From an uncultured Clostridia bacterium (GTDB lineage: Bacteria; Bacillota; Clostridia; TANB77; CAG-508), in assembly GCA_947624925.1 (NCBI GenBank), contig CANQMG010000063.1:1-8201 (forward strand): 8,201 nucleotides of DNA, in the 5' to 3' direction. Of this stretch, positions 1 through 7,200 are shown piece by piece. The position numbers were made by a program, and so were the translations under genes. How positions within the stretch are numbered: position 1 is the stretch's first letter; each line of letters begins with the position of its first letter. The notes under the pieces were generated by a model. It was not told the origin of the DNA and ran no database searches. It saw only the letters and a program-made list of their open reading frames with translations.

Positions 1-202
1 GTCGCACATTTAATGGATTTTTTTTCATAGAATAAGACCTTTCTTTGAAAGTTGTATAAAAATATATATAGAATAATAAAATTTTAATGAATAATGAAGA
101 TTGAATAATGAATAGTGAATAATTCCAAATGTGCTTTTCTATAAATTAGAGACTATTCATTCTTCATTATTCACCATTAACTATTCATTGCGACATGTTA
201 AG
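1..202. repeat. 202-bp tandem repeat, unit 1
   Basis: This is the first of two head-to-tail units with an exact 202-bp period; both begin GTCGCACATTTAATGG. By eye about 8 of 202 positions differ between the units (about 96% identity). The unit holds a short CTTTC/GAAAG hairpin near 40-52 and an AT-rich arm near 88-124 built from GAATAATGAA-like words. That arm is imperfectly complementary to the arm at 155-190. The right part of the unit is the MITE-like element listed separately. I see no protein gene or tRNA inside it. The unit starts at the first base of the window, so further copies or another tRNA may lie to the left. Confidence 0.9.
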
Positions 203-213
203 GTCGCACATTT
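127..213. repeat. MITE-like element, copy a (87 bp)
   Basis: The element is bounded by the 8-bp inverted repeats AAATGTGC (127-134) and GCACATTT (206-213). Inside are an AT-rich stretch of CATTATTCA-like words and, near the right end, a hairpin formed by TGCGAC (189-194) and GTCGCA (203-208). This copy has a mismatch in the hairpin and is not next to a tRNA gene; it lies at the junction of the two 202-bp units. It has no coding capacity. The resemblance to MITE or REP-type palindromic elements is an inference from size, terminal repeats and copy number. Confidence 0.6.
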
Positions 214-404
214 AATGGATTTTTTTTCATAGAATAAGACCTTTCTTTGAAAGTTGTATAAAAATATATATAGAATATTAAAAATTTAATGAATAATGAA
301 GATTGAATAATTAATAATGAATAATTCCAAATGTGCTTCTCTATAAATTAGAGACTATTCATTCTTCATTATTCACTATTAACTATTCATTGCGACCTAT
401 TAAG
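203..404. repeat. 202-bp tandem repeat, unit 2
   Basis: Second copy of the 202-bp unit. It is followed at 405 by the opening bases of a third repeat (GTCGCACATTT), which then breaks directly into tRNA-Cys instead of continuing AATGGATTT. The differences from unit 1 are scattered single substitutions, near 76, 82, 109, 114, 138, 168 and in the hairpin near 195-197 of unit 1. Unit 2 carries the perfect form of the hairpin (TGCGACCT, 4-nt loop, AGGTCGCA), while unit 1 carries a mismatched form. The high identity points to a recent duplication or gene conversion. Confidence 0.9.
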
Positions 405-415
405 GTCGCACATTT
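329..415. repeat. MITE-like element, copy b (87 bp), abutting tRNA-Cys
   Basis: Same element as at 127-213, with terminal repeats AAATGTGC (329-336) and GCACATTT (408-415). Here the terminal repeats extend to 11 bp, TCCAAATGTGC against GCACATTTGGA (326-336 and 408-418). This happens because the right end merges into the complement of the tRNA-Cys 3' end, the discriminator base plus CCA. The hairpin at 391-410 is perfect, with an 8-bp stem and 4-nt loop. Because the last base of the element is also the last base of the tRNA CCA, the 3' trailer of tRNA-Cys begins with this element. Confidence 0.65.
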
Positions 416-488
416 GGAGGCGACACCCGGATTCGAACCGGGGATCAGAGTTTTGCAGACTCGTGCCTTACCACTTGGCTATATCGCC
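415..488 (-). tRNA. tRNA-Cys (anticodon GCA), CCA encoded
   Basis: On the minus strand the cloverleaf is complete. The acceptor stem is GGCGATA/TGTCGCC and the D-arm reads GCC-AAGTGGTAA-GGC. The anticodon loop is CTGCAAA, with GCA read from 456-454. The T-arm is CCCGG-TTCGAAT-CCGGG and the 3' end is T-CCA. The first pair of the anticodon stem (27-43) is a C-U mismatch; the remaining four pairs are sound. It is the second gene of a minus-strand tRNA operon, about 160 bp downstream of tRNA-Gly. Its 3' end touches a MITE-like element, so 3' processing must occur at or next to that repeat. The cloverleaf and anticodon make the identity secure. Confidence 0.97.
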
Positions 489-560
489 GTTTTAAATTAA
501 TATATCTTATGCAAATAAATATTAAAAAATGAACAATGAAAAATTAAAATAAATAATTCT
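489..560. other. AT-rich tRNA spacer, left part
   Basis: Non-coding spacer upstream of tRNA-Cys on the minus strand. It has weak similarity (AATGAACAATGAAAAATTAAAA) to the left arm of the 202-bp repeats near 90-124, so it may be a degraded copy of the same arm. I see no promoter good enough to transcribe tRNA-Cys separately, so co-transcription with tRNA-Gly is the simplest reading. Confidence 0.5.
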
Positions 561-649
561 CAATGTGTTTTTTTCTATTGATTAAAGATTATTCAATCTT
601 CATTATTCAACATTAACTATTCATTGCGACCTGCTAAGGTCGTACATTT
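561..649. repeat. MITE-like element, copy c (89 bp, diverged), abutting tRNA-Gly
   Basis: Diverged third copy. The terminal repeats are CAATGTGT (561-568) and GTACATTT (642-649). The inner CTTCATTATTCAACATTAACTATTCATT segment matches the other copies closely, and the hairpin at 625-644 (TGCGACCT, loop GCTA, AGGTCGTA) is kept with one G-U type pair. As in copy b, the element ends on the final base of a tRNA CCA, here tRNA-Gly. Greater divergence suggests that this insertion is older than copies a and b. Confidence 0.6.
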
Positions 650-722
650 GGAGCAGGTAACGGGAATCGGACCCGTGACTAAACCTTGGCAAGGTCTCAT
701 TTTACCACTAAACTATACCTGC
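649..722 (-). tRNA. tRNA-Gly (anticodon GCC), CCA encoded
   Basis: The minus-strand cloverleaf has acceptor stem GCAGGTA/TACCTGC and a D-arm with G18 and G19 present (AGTGGTA loop). The anticodon stem is AGACC/GGTTT, with loop TTGCCAA (GCC read from 690-688). The T-stem is ACGGG/CCCGT, the discriminator is T and CCA is encoded. The T-loop reads TCCGATT rather than the usual TTCGAAT or TTCGATT, so C stands at position 55 (genome base 670), where U (pseudouridine) is nearly universal. It is the first tRNA of the operon, following a promoter at 841-813 and a leader with a hairpin. All stems pair, so it is probably functional. Confidence 0.95.
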
Positions 723-728
723 GATTAC

Positions 729-770
729 AAAATTTTAAAAGCTACCATATTATTGGTAAGCTAAAATTTT
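729..770. promoter_or_regulatory. Stable hairpin in the tRNA operon leader
   Basis: Imperfect palindrome in which AAAATTTT, AGCT and ACCA on the left pair with TGGT, AGCT and AAAATTTT on the right. The stem has an A bulge and a short AAA asymmetry, and the loop is TATTAT. On the minus strand it lies in the leader, 6 bases before the 5' end of tRNA-Gly. It could guide RNase processing of the precursor. On the plus strand it could act as a weak terminator, but no clean U-tract follows. The structure is visible; the role is inferred. Confidence 0.5.
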
Positions 771-805
771 ATTATTATGATATTTTTACATATCATAAAC
801 ATAAC

Positions 806-841
806 AATTAATATAATAACAAATTAATAGTCATAAGTCAA
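806..841 (-). promoter_or_regulatory. SigA-type promoter of the tRNA operon
   Basis: On the minus strand, TTGACT (841-836) is followed by a 17-bp spacer and TATTAT (818-813), putting the start of transcription near 806. Hexamers and spacing are close to the housekeeping consensus. The distance to tRNA-Gly leaves a leader of about 84 bases containing the 729-770 hairpin. In such AT-rich DNA -10 matches are cheap, but the -35 with ideal spacing makes this a credible call. Confidence 0.6.
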
Positions 842-1150
842 GAAAATTAAAATAAAATTTTAAATACATAATGATATTTAAATTAAACATACTTAATTAT
901 ATTAAAAATATATAAAAATATTCTAATATAAATTTAAAATAAATAATAATTATAAAATGACAAAAAATGACAAAAGTCTACGGCTAAAAGAATTTTAAAA
1001 ATTTTTTTACATAATAAGTTGTATTTTGAACAAAAATGTTATATAATTGTAATATGGGGACAAATAAAAATATGATAGTTGAAAATATAAGTTCCGTAAA
1101 TGTATTTTGGGTGCATTTTTTTTATAGTAAAAATGTGCATTTTTAGCGTA
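842..1150. other. AT-rich divergent intergenic region, no gene seen
   Basis: No convincing gene here. A 10-bp word AAAATGACAA is repeated back to back (954-963, 964-973) and is followed by GTCTACGGCTAAAAG (976-990), the only GC-containing patch nearby, and then an AATTTTAAAAATTTTTTT run. A possible weak promoter lies at TTGTAT (1019-1024) with a 17-bp spacer to TATAAT (1042-1047). A 30-codon frame at 1054-1146 has no ribosome binding site. The word GTGCATTTTT occurs twice (1111-1120 and 1135-1144), just upstream of the adhesin promoter. Confidence 0.5.
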
Positions 1151-1178
1151 TTGACTTTAATTCGAAAAAATATATAAT
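1151..1178 (+). promoter_or_regulatory. Near-consensus SigA-type promoter of the adhesin gene
   Basis: TTGACT (1151-1156), a 16-bp spacer and a perfect TATAAT (1173-1178) predict a start near 1185 and a leader of about 55 bases. A perfect 9-bp inverted repeat, ATATAATAT (1172-1180) and ATATTATAT (1187-1195), spans the -10 and the start site. It could be an operator or just AT-rich chance. No flanking inverted repeats suggesting an invertible promoter were found. Confidence 0.7.
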
Positions 1179-1224
1179 ATATCTAAATATTATATTATGG
1201 CGTACATTATATAATATTAAGATA

Positions 1225-1231
1225 AAAGGAG
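1225..1231 (+). promoter_or_regulatory. Ribosome binding site of the adhesin gene
   Basis: AAAGGAG sits 8 bases before the ATG at 1240. It fixes this ATG as the start, and the codons that follow immediately give a good signal peptide. Confidence 0.9.
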
Positions 1232-1239
1232 TAAGTAAT

Positions 1240-4200
1240 ATGAATTACAAAAAAATCTATAAGTACATAGCGATAATTTTTATAATGATTGTAATCTTTT
1301 TCTCTAATTTTGTACAAGCAGAAGATAGAATAGACGAAGAAAAATTTAAATCGACGTTTGAAACGGGTGATTCTGAAGATATTGTGCCTATTACACTTGA
1401 AACAAAATATGGCTGGAAAGAATGGAAAAATGTCGATGAAAAAGGAGTATATCAATGGAATCCAAAAGATTCTGATGAAGAAACAGATTATAAAAATAAT
1501 AATGCTCATACTGTTTGGCATATTATTGAAACTAATAATTCCAATAGTAATAGATTATACTATTGTGTAAAAGCAGGTATTGGATTTGAAACACAAGATA
1601 ATAATGGTAATGGAAGAGAAAGCAAATCCTATAACGAACAACTTAATTTAATTGATGATTATGATACAATTAAATTAGAATGTAGAGCATTAGGAGGGAC
1701 TGAGGAGTTATATCATGAGATATTATGGCTTTTAGATAATATATATATACCAAATGTAGATGATACAAGTAAAAAAGATGCTCTTTTAAAAAGTGCAAGA
1801 ATAAATAATCCTGAATATGAATTATCAGATATAGATATTGAAGTTGTACAACAAATGGCAATATGGTATTTTACTAATAGTAGTGATACAGCTAATTACC
1901 ATTTACAAAGCAAAAAATTACCAAGTATGTACCTTGATGGAAGTCAAATAGAAAATATAGCAGGTAGTCGCGATGAAGATGGAAATGAGACTGGTAGTGG
2001 TCAAGCATATCAAAAAGAATTAAGTACATTATTTGAATATCTAATAAAAGAAGCTGAGAAAAATACGACCTACACAGGAGAAAAAGAACCTAATTTAACA
2101 CTAGATAAATCTAAAGCTAAGGTAAAAGTGGAAAATGGAAAATATGTTATAGGTCCATATACTGTTAATAATTCAAATGGAAATAATAATGTTAAAATAG
2201 AATTTAGTGGAAATAATAGTGTAACATTGCAAAATAGTGGGACAATAACAATTGGAAAAGAATTTTATGTGCAAGTAGATAAAACAAGTGAAAATGCTGG
2301 AAAAGAATTTAATTTTAAAATTAGTTGCTCATATGATTCAAGAGACAAAGAACTTTTATTAGTACAAAATGAATATTCAAATCAGCAACCATTAGTTTTT
2401 GTTGAAGAAAATACTAAAAAAGAAGAAGTGGAGGTAGATTTCAAAACTCCAGAAAATACATCTGTAACTGTAACAAAAGTATGGGAAGATAGTAATAATC
2501 AAGATAGTAAAAGACCAAGCGAAGTAACAGTTCAATTGTTAGCAGATGGAAAAAATTATGGTGAAAGTGTTACATTAAAAAATTCAGATAATAATTGGAG
2601 TCACACATGGACGGAGCTTCCTAAGAAAGGCGAAAATGGAAAAGACATAGTATATAGTGTTGTAGAATCAAATGTTCCAGAAGGATATAGTGTAAGTTAT
2701 AGTGGCTCAAATGGAAATCTAACTATAACTAATAAATACACACCAGAAAAAACTTCTGTAACAGTAATAAAATCCTGGGAAGATAATAATAATGAATATG
2801 AAGTAAGACCAGAAAATGTAACAGTACAATTATATGCAAATGGAACAGAAAAAAATGGAGAAGTAACATTAAATGCAGAAAATAATTGGCGTTATACTTG
2901 GGAGAATTTAGATAAAAAACAAAATGGAACAGATATAGATTATACTGTAAAGGAAACAAAAATTGGAGATGTAGTAGTTAGCGATAATAATGAAACTAAT
3001 GCATATACAGTAACTACTAATAAAGAAGGAAATACAACTACTATAACTAATACATTAAAACCTAAAAATTTACAAATAGTAAAAGAATGGATTGATGAGA
3101 ATGATAAACTAGGAGTAAGACCAGATGTAGTAAAAGTAAGAGTATATGGAAAAGTAGATAATGACAAAGTTGTATTTTATAGAGATATTTGGTTATATGA
3201 AAATAATAGTTGGAAATATACTTTAAATAATTTACCTATATATTTTAATGAAAAAGAAATAAAATATAGTATAGTAGAATTAAGTAGACTAGAAGATAAA
3301 CGACAAGACTTACAAATTAATGATAGATATGATGATTATTACAAAGTTAAAAGCTATACATTAAGTAGTGACAATACAGAGTTAAAAGTTACTAATGAAA
3401 TAGAATCTACTTCAGTTAAAGTAACAAAGGTATGGAATGACGGCGATAATCAAGATGGAAAAAGACCACAAAGCATAGTAATAAATTTATATGCAGATAA
3501 TGTATCTAAAATTGGATATACAGTAACTTTAACAGCAGGAGAAGATGGAATATGGCAAGAAAATGAACTAACACACACATGGACAGGACTTCCAAAATAT
3601 AAAGATGGAGAAGAAATACACTACAGTGTAAGAGAATTAGATACAGATGGAAGAATAATAGGTGAAGGACAATTATATAATTATAAATATACTGTAAATT
3701 ATACAGGAGATATGACTAATGGTTATACAGTTACAAACACATATACTCCAAAGAAAATAGAGATAAGTGGAACAAAAAACTGGGTAGATGAAAATGACAA
3801 AAATGGCACAAGACCTAACCAAATAACAGTTCATTTAAAAGGAACTGTAGAAGGTGTAACTGAACCTGTTGTTACAAAAGATGCAACAGTAACACAAGAT
3901 GGTAGTGGTAATTGGAATTATACATTTACAGATTTACCAGAGTATAATAATGGTAAAAAAATAGAATACGCTATTACAGAAGACCCTGTACCTGGCTATA
4001 CAACTACTATAAATGGTTATAATATAACAAATACATTAGAAGAAGCATCCTTAATTGTTGTTAAGAAATGGGAAGATAATAATAACCAAGACGGAACAAG
4101 ACCAGATAGTATAACAGTAAAATTAGTAGGAACTGTTAATAAAAATAATGAAATAACAACTGTAAAAGAGGAAGAAGTAATACTATCATCAGCTAATAAC

Positions 4201-7200
4201 TGGACTTATACATGGGAAAACCTACCTAAAAAAGATAAAGAAGGAAATACAATTACATATAATGTTGAAGAAATTCAAATAGGAAATGAAAATGTAACAA
4301 ATAATTCAGCAAGTGGATATACCGTAACTTATAAAACAACTGATAATACAGTTGAAATAACAAATACCCATATTACTGATACAATATCAAAAACTGTTAC
4401 TAAGGTATGGGTAGATAATGAATATACAGAACAACGACCTCAAAGCATTAATGTACAGCTAAAGAAAAACGGAATCAATGAAGGAGAACCTGTAGCATTA
4501 AATGAATCAAATAATTGGTCATATACATGGGAAGCCTTACCATTAGAAGAAAATGGTAATGAAATAAGATATACAGTTGTCGAATTAAAAGAGGATGGAA
4601 CAGAGGTAAATTCTGGAGAATTCTATAATGATTATTATAGAACAACATATAGTGAAGATACATTTACAATAACAAATACACTTCAAATTACAAGTTTATC
4701 TGGAACAAAAACTTGGCTTGATAATAATGATCAAGACGGTGTAAGACCTGAGCAAATAACAGTTAATTTAAAAGGTGTTGTTGGTGATAAAACTGTTGTT
4801 ACACAAACTACCACAACAACAGCAGCCAACAGTTGGAGATATGAATTTAAAAACTTAAGGAAATATGATAATGGCGAAGAAATTCAATATTCTGTTGAAG
4901 AGGTAAATATACCAAGTGGATATACAGCAACATACAATGAAAATAATATTATAAATGTATATATTCCAAATTCAACTCAATTAGAAGTAGAAAAAATATG
5001 GGAAGATGGAAATGACCAGGATGGTTTAAGACCAGTAACAGTAGATGTAAGATTATATGCAAATGATAAAGTGTATATAGAAAAACAAACTATTTATGCA
5101 AGAAGTGGTTGGAAACATACATTTACAAATTTACCAGTTAACGAAAATGGAAAACCTATACAATATAAAGTTGTAGAATTAGATGAAAAAGGTAATGAGA
5201 TAAAGGAAAATGGAAAATTTAATGATGCATATACACAAGTAACATATAGTGAAAATACATTAAAGATTACAAATAAGCATGTACCAGAAGTTGTTAATAA
5301 AACTGTTAAAAAAGTATGGAATGATAGTGAAAATCAAGATGGAAAAAGAGCTACAAGTGTTAGTGTACAATTGATTAAAACTGTAGGTGGTAAAAGTGAA
5401 AATTATTCTGATCAGGTAACATTAAGTGAGTCAAATGGCTGGACACATACATGGGAAAACCTACCATTAAAAGAAAATGGAGTTAAAATAACATATTCTG
5501 TAAAAGAAGTTGAAGTTCCTGATGGATATAAAGTAAGTTATAGTGCTGAAGATTACAAAAACACAAACGAAATTACAATAACCAATACTTATAATCCTAG
5601 CAAGATTAATATAGAAGGTACAAAAACTTGGATAAACGATAATGAAGAGGTAAGACCAAAGCAAATAGAAGTTAAGCTATATGCAAACGGTGAACCTGTT
5701 AATCCAGAAAAAACAGTAACAGTAAGTCCTGATGAAGAAGGAAACTGGAAATATAAATTCGAAAATTTAGATGAATATAAAGATGGTGAACCAATTGTAT
5801 ATACAGTTAAAGAAAAATTATCTGATGAGTATTTAAATGAAGGTGAAGAAGCTTTAGGATATAAAGTACATTATGAAGACTATAATATTGAAAATACTTA
5901 TATTCCAGGAGAAACGTCTATTAAGGTAGTTAAAGTATGGAATGATAAAAATAATCAAGATAGTGTAAGACCAGAAAATATACAAGTAGAATTAGTAACA
6001 AATGAAGATGTAGAGCTAGATTCTAGCATAGAAAAAACAGTAACATTAAATGAAGCTAATAGCTGGACACATATATGGGAAAATTTGCCTCAATATATTA
6101 ATGGAAAAGAAGTAACTTACTCAGTAAGAGAAGTAGAAGTTCCAAAAGGATATAGTGTAAGTTATTCGAGTGATGGAAATGAATATACTGTAACAAATGA
6201 ATATATACCAGAAGTTGTATCTAAAACAGTAACCAAAGTATGGGAAGATAATAATGACCAAGATGGATTTAGACCTAAAGATATACAAGTACAACTAAAG
6301 AAAAATGGTAAAAATGAAGGTAATGTAGAAATATTAAATGAACAAAATGGATGGAGCCATACATGGGAAAACTTACCATTAAAAGAAAATGGAAGTGAGA
6401 TAACATATACAGTAGAAGAAGTAAAAGTTCCAGAACATTATGAAGTAAGTTATAGTGAAGATACATTTACAATTACAAATAAACACACACCTGAAATTAT
6501 AAATAAAACTGTAGTTAAAGTATGGGATGATGAAGATGATAAAGACGGATTAAGACCAGGTGAAATAACAGTACAATTATATGCAAATGGAAATCCTGTA
6601 GAAAGCCAAAAAGTTACTTTAACAGCTCCAGATTGGAGTCATGAGTTTACAAATTTACCAAAATATGCAAATAGAAAACCTATTAGATATACAGTTAAAG
6701 AATTAGGATCAACACCAGGATATAGTGTAAGCTATGAGAATGAAAAAGATAATAAATTTGTAATTAATAACAAACATATACCAGGAACAATCAGCATTGA
6801 AGGTGAAAAAACTTGGGAAGATAATAATAACCAAGATGGAAAAAGACCTGAAAGAATAACAGTAAAATTAACTGGAACAACTACAAAAGGATATAACAAA
6901 GAATATGAATTAACGGTTGAACCAGATGAAAACGGAAACTGGAAATATCAATTTGCAAATTTACCAGAATATAATGCAGGAGAAAGAATTACATATACAA
7001 TATCTGAAAATAATGTAGATGGATATACTCCACAAATAGAAAAATACAATATAAAAAATACACATATACCATCAACTATAGAAAAAACTGTAACTAAAAT
7101 TTGGGATGATGATGAAGATGCAGCAGGAATTAGACCAAGACAAATACAAGTTCAATTAATGAATGGAGATAAAAAGGTTGGAGATGCAGTTACATTAAGT

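Noticed and set aside
1..404. CRISPR array
   Set aside because: The repeated unit is 202 bp and entirely repeated, with no short repeat and unique spacer pattern.
391..414. Intrinsic terminator at the GCGACC/GGTCGC hairpins
   Set aside because: The stems are good but no U-tract follows on either strand, and one copy lies between tRNA-Gly and tRNA-Cys, where termination would cut off the operon. The hairpin is part of the repeat element.
1054..1146. A 30-codon plus-strand frame starting MGTNKNMIVE
   Set aside because: It has no ribosome binding site and overlaps the repeated GTGCATTTTT words; there is no sign of a real leader peptide.
1207..6466. Several minus-strand open frames of about 60-105 codons, and a short plus-strand out-of-frame one at 1358-1570, inside the adhesin gene
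   Set aside because: They are low-complexity, rich in Phe, Leu, Tyr, His and Ile, have no ribosome binding sites, and mirror the continuous adhesin frame. They are shadows.
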